From Clostridiaceae bacterium (GTDB taxonomy: Bacteria; Bacillota; Clostridia; Lachnospirales; Lachnospiraceae), in the NCBI GenBank assembly GCA_910574345.1, contig CAJSZV010000001.1, forward strand, positions 41,126 through 105,125: DNA of 64,000 nucleotides. The letters run 5' to 3'. The translations under genes were made by a program, and so were the position numbers. This document shows positions 43,814 to 53,204 of this stretch, in pieces. Within the stretch, counting starts at the first letter, position 1; the number at the start of each line of letters is the position of its first letter. The notes below the pieces were generated by a model. That model saw only the letters and a program-made list of their open reading frames with translations, was not told where the DNA came from and searched no databases.

Positions 43814-44488
43814 ACAAGAAAGTAGGACTGCTTTTTGCTATCTTACCGGTAACTTCAAAATTCCGGGGAAATTTATACAAAATCCTGTCAAGGGGGGGGC
43901 ATTAAAGACGGTTTCAAAATTGGATTTGGAAGTTATATAGATGCTGCATCGATTAAGATTGGAAAGGGCTGCACTATCGGAAATATGGTGAGGATGAAAT
44001 TCTTAGATGAATTTGTATTAGGGGATGGTTCCAGCATTGGATCAAGCACTATAGTTTGCGGTTCCTGTGAACAGAACAAATTTCATAAAAGATGCTTGAA
44101 AATAGGAAGCAATACAGATATATTATGCTCCCACTATTTTGATGTGGTTGCTCCGATAAGTATTGGCGATCATGTGACAGTGGCCGGAAAATGGTCTCAA
44201 TTTTATACACATAGTTTTGACTTGCAAGGTAATCGGATGGATGGTTCGATTAACATGGGAAATAAAATTTATATTGGTGCAGGATGTATCGTTAATCTTG
44301 GAGTAAGAATTTGTGACAAGGTAGTGTGCCAGGGCGGTACAGTCATAAATCATGATATCACAGAGCCGGGAGTGTATATGAGCCATACATTTGCCAGGAG
44401 AGGAAGTGTAAGAGATTTCCACGAGTATAAAAAAGATTGCCCATTCAGGGAGAATGAAAATGGGACAATCTGTATATTTAAGGAATAA
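43810..44488 (+). CDS. Hexapeptide-repeat acyltransferase, phase-variable, currently out of frame
   Basis: From the ATG at 43810, which overlaps the preceding stop as ATGA, the frame hits a G8 tract at 43892-43899 and stops at once (CAT TAA). Removing one G gives a continuous 225-residue left-handed beta-helix acyltransferase: upstream codons end ...LYKILSRGG and downstream ones continue IKDGFKIGFGSYIDAASI, then IGKGCTIGNMV, GDGSSIGSS and GNKIYIGAGCIVNLG. So the gene is intact except for tract length. It would O-acetylate a sugar when on. A sequencing error is possible but four other G8-G9 tracts occur in this operon. Confidence 0.8.
43892..43899 (+). repeat. G8 tract in the acyltransferase gene (off)
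   Basis: Eight G. Seven (or ten) would restore the frame. Confidence 0.85.
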
Positions 44489-44497
44489 TAAAGCGAG

Positions 44498-45361
44498 ATG
44501 AATGCACTGATTGTACTGAATTATAACGATGCTGAAACAACTTTATCGTTTCTGGAATCGGCGCGTAAGCTAAAAGAAATACAAAAAATTATTGTGGTAG
44601 ATAATCATTCAACAGATGATTCTTACGATAAGCTGAAAGCGGCAGAAGTGGAGAGTATTGAAGTCATACAGACCAAGCGAAATGGCGGTTACGCCTATGG
44701 CAATAACTATGGAGCTTTTTATGCGCTTGAAAAATATGATCCAGAATATCTGTTGATTGCAAACCCGGATGTGATTTTGAGTGATACCTTGATTGATAGT
44801 ATACAAGAGGTTTTTGAAAAAAAGCCAAAAGCGGGCATTGTTACAGGCAGAATGCACTGTACATCAAGCATTAGGCTGCCGATTGCCTGGAAACGTCCAA
44901 AATACAGAGACTGTATACTGGAAAATTTCATTATACTAAAAAGACTGGTAGGAGAGCGCAACTTATATCCGGAGAATTATTTTAAAGAAAATGTGGTGGA
45001 AGTAGAGTCGCTTCCGGGTTCCTTTTTCATAATATCCGGGAAAGTGTTCAGAGAGATTAATGGATTTGATGAGGGCACTTTCCTGTATTATGAGGAGAAT
45101 ATGCTATCGTATAGGCTGAATGAGAAGGGATACAAGAATTATCTCATTACAAATCAGGAATATATCCATAATCATTCAGTCAGCATTAACAAGAGTATTG
45201 ATTCAGTCAAGAAGCGATTGGAAATCAGTGAGAGAAGCCGGGAGATATATTGCAGAGATTACCTGAAAATTGGCAAACTGAAATTGTTTTTACTAAAAAT
45301 CACATTCATGATTGGAACATTTGATTATATATTTGCTTCCAGGATATTCCATAGGAGATAG
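44498..45361 (+). CDS. GT2 family glycosyltransferase
   Basis: The 287-residue enzyme has a GT-A fold with LIVLNYNDAETT at the start, VVDNHSTDDS, KRNGGYAYGNNYG, a NPDV metal-binding site in place of DxD, and the ED-like FLYYEENML motif. It resembles rhamnosyltransferases of the WsaF/RfbF group; the sugar is not certain. Cytoplasmic and part of repeat-unit assembly. The ATG at 44498 lies 9 bp after the acyltransferase stop, with a weak site. Its 3' end nearly touches the next gene. Confidence 0.83.
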   Translation: MNALIVLNYNDAETTLSFLESARKLKEIQKIIVVDNHSTDDSYDKLKAAEVESIEVIQTKRNGGYAYGNNYGAFYALEKYDPEYLLIANPDVILSDTLIDSIQEVFEKKPKAGIVTGRMHCTSSIRLPIAWKRPKYRDCILENFIILKRLVGERNLYPENYFKENVVEVESLPGSFFIISGKVFREINGFDEGTFLYYEENMLSYRLNEKGYKNYLITNQEYIHNHSVSINKSIDSVKKRLEISERSREIYCRDYLKIGKLKLFLLKITFMIGTFDYIFASRIFHRR

Positions 45362-45365
45362 AGAT

Positions 45366-46682
45366 TTGAGTGCTAATATTAGAAAAAGCTGGTTTTTTCA
45401 TATAGGATTCCAAGCTGTCTGTATGCTTATTGCAGTCACACTTATGGAAATAGGAGTATTGTCATCCTTTGCGATGGGGTTAATCTATTTGACTTTTATA
45501 GTAATACAAGGATTAAAAGCGTTGAAGGAGGATTTGCTTTTTACGCCAGTCACCCCGGCATTTGTATTTGAGATATGTTTTGCCTTATACGGTATGCGGC
45601 TGGTAAAATCATATACGGAGCTTACTTTTGTATCTATGATAGTCATAGTAATATGTATGTTTTTGTGGAAATATATTTCATTATCATCTTTAGGTGTAAA
45701 AAAACAGAAAACCATTCAGAATAAGGAACTAAGGGTTATTTCTCAGGGAAGCTTTTTGATTATAGTATCGATTTGTTTTGCTGTTTCTGCAATAGCAATA
45801 TGCTTTGAATGGTATAAGGCAGGCGGTATCCCGGCATTTAGAAACGACTCTGAAACGTTTAGATTTAAAACTTCATATTCGGGAATTGTTCATATTTTTT
45901 CAATATTGAATAAAATAGTTGCCCTGGTAATTGGAATTTATTTAATGGATAAAAAAATTTCTCTTAAAAAAGATTTTATTTTTATTATTGAATATTCAGC
46001 GGCAATGTTTTTTATGTATTGTACGGCATTTCGTGGGGAATTGATTCTGGCTCCTTGCGTTATGTTTATATATTATGCAATAAGGCACAAAATATCGCTT
46101 AAAGTATATATTATTGCTGGAATATTAGCGATGCTTGTGGTTGGAGCATGGCCAATCATAAGAATGTATAGAATGTATGGAGCACATTATTTTGTAGGGC
46201 AGAAAAATATAAGTACATATCCTCGATTATTTTTTCTTACTCCTGCCTACCAAACATTTACAAACAACTTCGAAGTATTAAATCTTGACTTGTCAATATT
46301 TCCTAAAATACACCCTTTCGGTTTCGGTGATTATTCCATATTGCCGCAAATTCCATTTGTGGACTTAGGAAAAAGTTTAGGCAGTGTACAAAACGAAGTA
46401 TTAGATAATGGATTCTATGCAAACTTGACAGCTACGTATTTGGCATCGTGGTATGCGGATTTTGGTTATATAGGATGTTTTTTGGCGACATTATTATATT
46501 GTGGGGTGACTAATTTTGCCTACAAAAAATGCCTTAGTACCAATTCAAGATGGGCATATGTGTGGTATGGATATACTTTTTATACGGCACTATGGATTTT
46601 TTATAGTAGCACCTTTGATTTTGTGTATATATGTTATAGTCTGGTTATTTATGTTGTGTTTCGTGTAAAAATAAAAAACTGA
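45366..46682 (+). CDS. wzy: Wzy-like O-antigen/capsule polymerase
   Basis: The 438-residue product is an integral membrane protein with about eleven to twelve hydrophobic segments and a large outer loop (about residues 270-340: YFVGQKNISTYPRLFFLTPA and following). This topology and its place between GT and Wzx genes fit a Wzy polymerase of the OAG-polymerase type. I chose the TTG at 45366, behind ATAGGAGATAG, over an ATG at 45312 inside the preceding gene. Sequence of Wzy proteins is poorly conserved, so the call rests on topology and context. Confidence 0.72.
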   Translation: MSANIRKSWFFHIGFQAVCMLIAVTLMEIGVLSSFAMGLIYLTFIVIQGLKALKEDLLFTPVTPAFVFEICFALYGMRLVKSYTELTFVSMIVIVICMFLWKYISLSSLGVKKQKTIQNKELRVISQGSFLIIVSICFAVSAIAICFEWYKAGGIPAFRNDSETFRFKTSYSGIVHIFSILNKIVALVIGIYLMDKKISLKKDFIFIIEYSAAMFFMYCTAFRGELILAPCVMFIYYAIRHKISLKVYIIAGILAMLVVGAWPIIRMYRMYGAHYFVGQKNISTYPRLFFLTPAYQTFTNNFEVLNLDLSIFPKIHPFGFGDYSILPQIPFVDLGKSLGSVQNEVLDNGFYANLTATYLASWYADFGYIGCFLATLLYCGVTNFAYKKCLSTNSRWAYVWYGYTFYTALWIFYSSTFDFVYICYSLVIYVVFRVKIKN

Positions 46683-46708
46683 ATGATTGTAATGATGAAA
46701 GGTTCTTT

Positions 46709-47923
46709 ATGAAGATATTGATTATAAATGCACATAGCGATAACAGGGGCGATGAAGCAGCTATTAAAGCGATGGTAGATGAGGTGATTGGGATATACCC
46801 GCATGCGGAGATTGTTGTATCAAAACAAGGAAAAGGAAAATATTCAAATATGCCGATAAATGTAAAGCAAATAGAAAGATTTCCTAAAAATGAATCCAGA
46901 ATGGATCAAATCAGTTTTTTCCTCTCTATTTTCAGTAAAGGGAATATTGCGATTACACCTGATGGAAAGGAATATCTGAAGCATCTTAGAGAGGCTGATA
47001 TTGTAATCCATGCTCCAGGTGGACCCTCTATAGGGGATATTTATGAGAAAGTGGAGTGGCTGTATCTGTGGCGTTTAGATTTAGTCAGAAGGATGAAGAA
47101 GCCATATATGTTTTATGCGCCATCTATGGGACCGTTTAATAAAAAGAAGAACGACAAGCTCAGAAAAAAGGTTATTCTTGGAGCAGAAAAGGTAATCTTA
47201 AGAGATCCAATTTCTATAAACTATGTGAATGACTATTTACCGGAAGTAAGAGTTGAACATGCTATGGACTCTGCGATTCAACATGATATTTTGGAAGAAA
47301 GGGTGGAGAAAGATTTTGTTGAATATGCAGATTTACAAAAATTTCTTGTCAGCCATAAAAAGGTAATAGGAATAACAATCACAGATTTAAAGTGGCATCC
47401 TAAACATGCGGAAAAAAAGTATTGGAATGGAATTAAAAAAATATTCGGCGAATTTATAGAAGAACTGGTCCAAAAAGGGACTGGAATTATTTTTATTCCA
47501 CAATTATTTGGAATGGGTAATGACTATGATCTGATGAAGCAGTTTATGATAGCAGAACATACATTTATTCTACTAGATAATGATGAGAGATATGATGCGT
47601 ATTTTCAGCAATATTTAATAGGGCAGTTATATGCAGTAGTCGGCATGAGATATCACAGTAATATTTTTTCAGCAAAGATGGGAACACCCTTCATTTCCGT
47701 TTCTTATGAGCAAAAGATGAAAGGTTTTATGCAATCTGTGGGATTGGAGGAATACTGTTTGGGAATAGAATACCTTTCCATCGAAAATTTGAGAGATAAG
47801 TTTAAACTATTAGAAGATAATTATAATATATATAAAGAGCACTTACAGACTATCCATGAAGATATGAGACAAAAATCATATTGTTCAACTATGGCAGTCA
47901 GGGAGATATTAGAAGGAAAATGA
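46709..47923 (+). CDS. Polysaccharide pyruvyl transferase family protein
   Basis: The 404-residue protein fits the CsaB/WcaK-like family: NAHSDNRGDEAA at the start, HAPGGPSIGDIY, SMGPF, and the C-terminal VGMRYHSNIFSAKMGTPFI that contains the conserved His region. Members transfer pyruvate as a ketal to surface sugars, although many act as glycosyltransferases of unknown substrate. The stop overlaps the next ATG (ATGA), so it is coupled with the flippase. Confidence 0.82.
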   Translation: MKILIINAHSDNRGDEAAIKAMVDEVIGIYPHAEIVVSKQGKGKYSNMPINVKQIERFPKNESRMDQISFFLSIFSKGNIAITPDGKEYLKHLREADIVIHAPGGPSIGDIYEKVEWLYLWRLDLVRRMKKPYMFYAPSMGPFNKKKNDKLRKKVILGAEKVILRDPISINYVNDYLPEVRVEHAMDSAIQHDILEERVEKDFVEYADLQKFLVSHKKVIGITITDLKWHPKHAEKKYWNGIKKIFGEFIEELVQKGTGIIFIPQLFGMGNDYDLMKQFMIAEHTFILLDNDERYDAYFQQYLIGQLYAVVGMRYHSNIFSAKMGTPFISVSYEQKMKGFMQSVGLEEYCLGIEYLSIENLRDKFKLLEDNYNIYKEHLQTIHEDMRQKSYCSTMAVREILEGK

Positions 47924-49368
47924 AGTTTATAGATCAATATCGTAAATTGCCTTTGCAGGCGAAGGCATCATTTTGGTTTTTAATATGTGCATTTTTTCAA
48001 AAGGCAATTTCCAGTATTACCACACCGATATTTACACGTTTGTTAACTACAGCGGAATATGGTAGTTACAGTGTGTTTAACTCATGGTTAAGCATTGCAT
48101 CTATCATTATCTCTCTCAATTTATGGGGAGGTGTGTATATGCAAGGCATGGTGAAGTTTGAAGATGAAAGGAAAAAACTAAGTTCATCTTTTCAAGGGCT
48201 CACATTAACGTTGGTGCTGATATGGGGTCTTGTATATTTCTTTCTACGCGAGTTTTGGAATGAACGTTTTTCTTTAAACACGCTTCAGATGACAGCGATG
48301 CTTTGCCTTATATGGACAACCAGTGTCTTTAACTTTTGGGCGAGTGAGCAACGTGTTAATTTTAAATATAGGAAATTAGTATTAGTTACTATTGCTGTAT
48401 CAATTTTAAAACCTTCTCTGGGTATTTTTCTGGTTCTAAATTGCGATGATAAAGTGACAGCCAGAATTATTGGCCTTGCAGCCGTGGAAATGGTTTTTTA
48501 TATGTGGTGCTTTATCTCGCAAATGAAAGCAGGACGAAAGTTTTATTCTAAAAATTACTGGCTGTATGGATTATCTTTTAATATACCGTTATTACCGCAT
48601 TATTTGTCAATGTCTGTTCTAAGCGGAGCTGACCGTATTATGATAAGCAGGATCATAGGGGAGTCACAAGCGGGCATATATAGCTTGGCGTACTCAATTT
48701 CCCTGATAATGACAATGTTTAATAATGCGTTATTTCAAACAGTGGAGCCATGGTTGTATAAAAAAATAAAAGCCGGTGCGATAGAAGATATATCCAAAAT
48801 CGCCTATCTATCATTTGGGGTAATTGCTAGTATAAATACTGTTTTGATAATGTTTGCTCCGGAGGTAGTACGTATCTTTGCCCCACAAGAATATTATGAT
48901 GCTATATGGGTTATTCCACCAGTGACAATGAGTGTATTTTTCATGTTTACCTATACCTTTTTTGCTACGTTTGAGTTTTATTATGAGAAAAGAAGCTATA
49001 TCGCATTTGCAAGTATGGGTGGAGCAGTGTTAAATATCATTCTAAATGCAGTGTTCATCAGGCTTTTTGGATATTATGCAGCTGGTTATACAACCTTGAT
49101 CTGTTATGTAATATATGCACTTCTACATTACCTATTCATGAGACATATCTGTATAAGGAATTTTGAAAAATGTCAGCCGTATGATTGGCGAGTTTTAGTG
49201 CTTATAGCTTCTACATTTTTGAGTGTCGGGTTTGCTATGACGATAACATACGAACATGTAATAGTACGTTATGGAATAATAATAATATCTTTTGTCATTT
49301 TGATTATTAAAAGGCGGTATGTAAAAGGAATTATAAACCAGTTTGTTGGTATGGAAGGAAATAAATAA
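47920..49368 (+). CDS. wzx: Wzx-type polysaccharide flippase
   Basis: The 482-residue MOP-superfamily protein has about fourteen hydrophobic segments, with the usual N-terminal QKAISSITTPIFTRLLTTAE-type motif (PIFTRLL..EYG) and YLSMSVLSGADRIMISRIIG in the middle. It would flip the undecaprenyl-linked repeat unit to the outer face for Wzy. The ATG at 47920 overlaps the preceding stop and follows AGAAGGAAA; the longer frame from 47881 is within the upstream gene. Confidence 0.87.
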   Translation: MKFIDQYRKLPLQAKASFWFLICAFFQKAISSITTPIFTRLLTTAEYGSYSVFNSWLSIASIIISLNLWGGVYMQGMVKFEDERKKLSSSFQGLTLTLVLIWGLVYFFLREFWNERFSLNTLQMTAMLCLIWTTSVFNFWASEQRVNFKYRKLVLVTIAVSILKPSLGIFLVLNCDDKVTARIIGLAAVEMVFYMWCFISQMKAGRKFYSKNYWLYGLSFNIPLLPHYLSMSVLSGADRIMISRIIGESQAGIYSLAYSISLIMTMFNNALFQTVEPWLYKKIKAGAIEDISKIAYLSFGVIASINTVLIMFAPEVVRIFAPQEYYDAIWVIPPVTMSVFFMFTYTFFATFEFYYEKRSYIAFASMGGAVLNIILNAVFIRLFGYYAAGYTTLICYVIYALLHYLFMRHICIRNFEKCQPYDWRVLVLIASTFLSVGFAMTITYEHVIVRYGIIIISFVILIIKRRYVKGIINQFVGMEGNK

Positions 49369-49369
49369 A

Positions 49370-51133
49370 ATGAATACTAATTATTCGGCTGAAAGAAATG
49401 TACAGATTCTTATTGCGCTTATGAAGGTCCATGGGATAAAAAAAATAGTGATTAGTCCGGGTGCTACAAACATATGTTTTGTTGCAAGCGTCCAACAAGA
49501 TCCGTATTTTGAATTGTATTCAAGTGTTGACGAACGCTCCGCAGCTTACATAGCCTGTGGCATGGCCGCAGAATCTGGAGAGTGTGTTGCTATAAGCTGC
49601 ACGGGGGCAACAGCATCAAGAAATTATATGCCTGGTTTGACGGAGGCATTTTACCGGAAGTTGCCTATTCTGGCAATCACCTCTACGAAGTCTCTTGGAA
49701 TGATAGGACAAAATATAGACCAAGTGATTGATAGAACACAAATACCAAATGATATTGTTAGAAGAAGCTTTCAATTGCCAATTCCAAGGACTGCTGACGA
49801 AGAATGGGAGTGTAATGTTAAAGTCAACACAGCACTTATTGAATTGAAACGACAGGGAGGCGGTCCGGTACATCTCAATTTGGTAACAGTATATAATGAT
49901 GACTTTTCGGTTAAGGAATTGCCAGAAGAAAGAGTTATAAGATATCACACTTATGACGACGAGTTACCGGAAATATCTGAAGAAAGAGTCGGCATATTTG
50001 TAGGCTCTCATCTTGCATGGAATAACGAGTTAACAGCGGAGGTAGAGTCTTTTTGCGAAAAATATAATGCGGTTGTGCTTGCTGATCAAATTAGCAATTA
50101 TACCGGTAAATATAGGGTTTTTTATAATCTGGTAGTACAACAAAAAATGCTTTATGAACCCTATACGGAAATGGATCTGGTGATACATTTGGGGGATGTT
50201 TCAGCATCTGCCTATACAAGAACAAAAAAAGTATGGCGTGTTTGCAGAGATGGTGAGGTAAGAGACACATTTGGAAAACTCAGTAATGTTTTTGAAATGT
50301 CAGAGTTTGATTTTTTTAATAGGTATAACAAAAGAAGGGAGAGTCAAACAGCATATGTAAATGAACAGTATAAGAGATGGGATACAAGATACAATGAATT
50401 GTTAAATAAGGCAAAAGTGAATGAATCTATTCCATTTTCTAATGCATGGATAGCTATGCGGCTGCATGATAAATTGCCACAAAATACAGTATTACATTTG
50501 GGTATTTTAAATTCTTTAAGATGTTGGAATATGTTTAAAACAGATGCTTCGATTAAAAGCTTTTCCAATACAGGGGGATTTGGCATAGATGGGGGGATAT
50601 CCTCTCTGATAGGTGCGGCCCTATCCTCACCTGACAAAATATTCTTTGGGTTTTTCGGCGATTTGGCCTTCTTCTATGATATGAATTCTCTTGGAAATCG
50701 ACATGTATGCAATAACATTAGACTGTTAGTTGTTAATAATGGATTAGGCACAGAATTTAAGACAAATATGAATTTGGCTATACGGGCGGGTATTGGTGAA
50801 GATACAAACAGCTTTATTGCAGCCGAAGGGCATTTTGGAAGGAAATCTCCTGTATTGGTAAAACATTATGTAGAGGATTTAGGGTTTGACTATTTATCAG
50901 CTTCTTCAAAAGATGAATTTCTTAGCCAGACAGAAGCATTTTTGAATATTTCGGAGACAAAGAAACCGATTGTATTTGAAGTATTTACAAATAGTGAATG
51001 CGAGACAGATGCAATAGAAATTATGCAGACATTGGAAACATCGTCCATAGGACTTGTAAAAAATGCTGTCAAAAATGTATTGGGTAATGAAGGATATAAC
51101 AAATTAAAAAATGTTATACGAAAAAAACTTTAA
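49370..51133 (+). CDS. MenD-like thiamine-diphosphate enzyme of the polysaccharide locus
   Basis: The 587-residue protein has the three-domain layout of TPP enzymes related to MenD/acetolactate synthase. The N-terminal part carries VISPGATN and VDERSAAYIACGMA with the conserved Glu. The C-terminal part carries GDLAFFYDMNSLGNR...VVNNG, a variant of the GDG...NN cofactor motif. A MenD role is unlikely without other menaquinone genes. In sugar pathways, TPP lyases can add a two-carbon branch to keto-sugars; with the SDR and epimerase downstream, such a branched sugar is an inference. The ATG at 49370 is preferred over 49343 inside the flippase gene. Confidence 0.75.
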   Translation: MNTNYSAERNVQILIALMKVHGIKKIVISPGATNICFVASVQQDPYFELYSSVDERSAAYIACGMAAESGECVAISCTGATASRNYMPGLTEAFYRKLPILAITSTKSLGMIGQNIDQVIDRTQIPNDIVRRSFQLPIPRTADEEWECNVKVNTALIELKRQGGGPVHLNLVTVYNDDFSVKELPEERVIRYHTYDDELPEISEERVGIFVGSHLAWNNELTAEVESFCEKYNAVVLADQISNYTGKYRVFYNLVVQQKMLYEPYTEMDLVIHLGDVSASAYTRTKKVWRVCRDGEVRDTFGKLSNVFEMSEFDFFNRYNKRRESQTAYVNEQYKRWDTRYNELLNKAKVNESIPFSNAWIAMRLHDKLPQNTVLHLGILNSLRCWNMFKTDASIKSFSNTGGFGIDGGISSLIGAALSSPDKIFFGFFGDLAFFYDMNSLGNRHVCNNIRLLVVNNGLGTEFKTNMNLAIRAGIGEDTNSFIAAEGHFGRKSPVLVKHYVEDLGFDYLSASSKDEFLSQTEAFLNISETKKPIVFEVFTNSECETDAIEIMQTLETSSIGLVKNAVKNVLGNEGYNKLKNVIRKKL

Positions 51134-51169
51134 TGCTCATGCTGATAGAAGAATGAGGAGATGAACACT

Positions 51170-52021
51170 ATGGGATTTAAGTCAAAATTAAAATCTGCTA
51201 TAAGGGCATTGGTTCTTCTTACAAAAGAAGAAGTTGTAAAGCCCATAATTGTGGCAAAGGATAAGGAGTGTTTATTAGATGGGAAAATAGCATTGATAAC
51301 TGGCGGCAGCAGTGGAATAGGTCTTGCGATTGCAAAGGCCTTTGCTGAAAGTGGTGCAAAAGTAATTATTGCAGGTACAAACAAAAATAAACTAATAGAC
51401 GCAGAAAGAAAAATTAGCGTGGGGGGGGGTATTGCAAAACATATTAAATTAGATGTTAAGGATATAAATTTGTTGCCTGAAAAATTGAAAGAAGCCATAG
51501 CATTGTATGATGAGAACAGAATAGATATTTTAGTAAATTCTGCCGGAATTGTTGCAAAAAATGAATTTGAAAACATCAGTGAAGCAGAATATGACAATAT
51601 TATGGATACAAATGCAAAAGGAACCTTTTTTGTTAGTCAGGCAGTTTCAAAACTGATGATAGAGAAGAATATCAAAGGACATATATTGAATGTGTCATCC
51701 TCATCAGCACTAAGACCAGCTTGGACGCCTTATCAAATGTCTAAGTGGGCTGTGAGAGGATTTACATTAGGGTTGGCTGACACACTAATTCCATACGGAA
51801 TTATCGTGAATGCGATTGCGCCGGGGCCAACAGCCACTCCAATGTTGGAAAGAGAGAAATCAGATACTCTCTATGAGCCATTTACACCCAGCAGACGGTA
51901 TTCTACACCTGAAGAAATAGCCTCACTTGCAGTGTTTATGGTTAGTGGGGCAGGAGACATGGTGGTTGGAGATACATTTTATATAACCGGTGGAAGTGGA
52001 ACAATAACTATGCATCACTGA
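51170..52021 (+). CDS. Short-chain dehydrogenase/reductase with a G9 tract
   Basis: Classical SDR of 283 residues: cofactor motif TGGSSGIG, NSAGIV, catalytic Ser in NVSSSS and YQMSK. The C-terminal GDTFYITGGSG is also canonical. It has an additional N-terminal helix of about 35 residues. I start it at ATG 51170 because GAGGAG is 9 nt upstream but touches the ATG at 51161. A G9 run at 51421-51429 (coding VGGG) is in frame, so the gene is on; loss or gain of a G would stop it. Probably reduces a keto-sugar intermediate. Confidence 0.83.
   Translation: MGFKSKLKSAIRALVLLTKEEVVKPIIVAKDKECLLDGKIALITGGSSGIGLAIAKAFAESGAKVIIAGTNKNKLIDAERKISVGGGIAKHIKLDVKDINLLPEKLKEAIALYDENRIDILVNSAGIVAKNEFENISEAEYDNIMDTNAKGTFFVSQAVSKLMIEKNIKGHILNVSSSSALRPAWTPYQMSKWAVRGFTLGLADTLIPYGIIVNAIAPGPTATPMLEREKSDTLYEPFTPSRRYSTPEEIASLAVFMVSGAGDMVVGDTFYITGGSGTITMHH
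51421..51429 (+). repeat. G9 tract in the SDR gene (on)
   Basis: Nine G, in frame with the conserved SDR sequence on both sides. Confidence 0.85.
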
Positions 52022-52079
52022 TGTCAATGGTGGTCCTTAGATTTCCTCCTCTATCCAAATAATGTATGGAGAAGGAAAG

Positions 52080-53156
52080 ATGGACATACTTGTACTAGGC
52101 GGAACCGGTGCAATGGGAACACCACTGGTTGAAATATTGTCAGAGATGGGACATTCTGTTTATGTTACTTCCAGAACAAAAAAAGATAATAAGAAGAATA
52201 TAGGCATTCACTACATCCGTGGAAACGCTTTAGATTTAGATTTTTTAAGGGAGACGATTCAACGTGGATGGGATATAATTGTCGATTTTATGTCATATAA
52301 CGAGCAGGACTTTAGAAAAAGATATGAAATGCTGTTGGAAAATACCAAATGCTATTTTTTCTTAAGCTCAGCGCGAGTTTATGCGGATTCTAATGAGGTA
52401 CTTATTACTGAGGAATCGCCGCGGCTTTTGGATAAGGCAGAAGATGCTAAGTTTTTAAATACAACGGACTATAGTTTGGAAAAGGCTAGAGAAGAAAACA
52501 TTCTCCTTGATGGCAAAAAAAGAAATTTTGTCATTATCAGACCATATATTACATATAATACAGATCGTCTGCAATTAGGTATTTATGAAAAGGAGGCATG
52601 GCTTCAGCGGGCGCTATCTGGTAAGAAAATTGTTTTTTCCAGAGAAATAGCCAAAAAGTATACAACATTGACGTATGGATATGATGTAGCAAAATATATT
52701 TCAGAGCTAGTTGTTGTATCAGATACAATTAAAGGGGAAATATTTCAGATTGCGTCGCATTATTGCATAAAGTGGAACGATATTTTTAATCTTTATCTGG
52801 ATATTTTAGAGGAATATATGGGATTTCGGCCAGAAGTAGTCTGGATTGAGGGAGTGGATGGGTATACACAGAGAAAACTTTTCTATTATCAAGCTCATTA
52901 TGACCGCATGTTTAATCGAAGATTTTCTTCGGATAAGTTAAGTGAAGTGTTAAATAAGAACTTGATATTTACAGATGTAAAGGAAGGGCTTAGAATTTGC
53001 CTACAGGAATTTTTGGATATGGGAGGACACTTCTTGAATAAAAACTGGGCAAGAGAAGGGGCATTAGATAAGATAAGTGGCGACAAAACACAAATTTGCA
53101 AAATTCCAGGATTTAAGAATAAATGTAAATACTTTTTATTTCGCTATATTTTATGA
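52080..53156 (+). CDS. NAD-dependent epimerase/dehydratase-family protein
   Basis: Extended-SDR protein of 358 residues with the dinucleotide motif LVLGGTGAMGTPLVE, SSARVYADS (Ser), and YSLEKAREE as the YxxxK pair. The central region resembles isoflavone-reductase/atypical SDRs. It likely modifies an NDP-sugar alongside the SDR gene just upstream. GAGAAGGAAAG precedes the ATG at 52080; the track-like start at 52062 would place the site inside the gene. A basic C-terminal tail could contact the membrane. Confidence 0.78.
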   Translation: MDILVLGGTGAMGTPLVEILSEMGHSVYVTSRTKKDNKKNIGIHYIRGNALDLDFLRETIQRGWDIIVDFMSYNEQDFRKRYEMLLENTKCYFFLSSARVYADSNEVLITEESPRLLDKAEDAKFLNTTDYSLEKAREENILLDGKKRNFVIIRPYITYNTDRLQLGIYEKEAWLQRALSGKKIVFSREIAKKYTTLTYGYDVAKYISELVVVSDTIKGEIFQIASHYCIKWNDIFNLYLDILEEYMGFRPEVVWIEGVDGYTQRKLFYYQAHYDRMFNRRFSSDKLSEVLNKNLIFTDVKEGLRICLQEFLDMGGHFLNKNWAREGALDKISGDKTQICKIPGFKNKCKYFLFRYIL

Positions 53157-53204
53157 CAAGAATATCCGATATCATGCACAAGACCAACTAAGGAGAAGTA
53201 GAGG

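Noticed and set aside
43985..44488. Stand-alone 167-residue acyltransferase starting at 43985
   Set aside because: The start is in the middle of a beta-helix repeat with no ribosome binding site; the true start at 43810 overlaps the preceding stop and the frame is broken only by the G8 tract.
49370..51133. True MenD of menaquinone synthesis
   Set aside because: There are no other men genes nearby, the cofactor motif is altered, and the gene is embedded in a polysaccharide operon.
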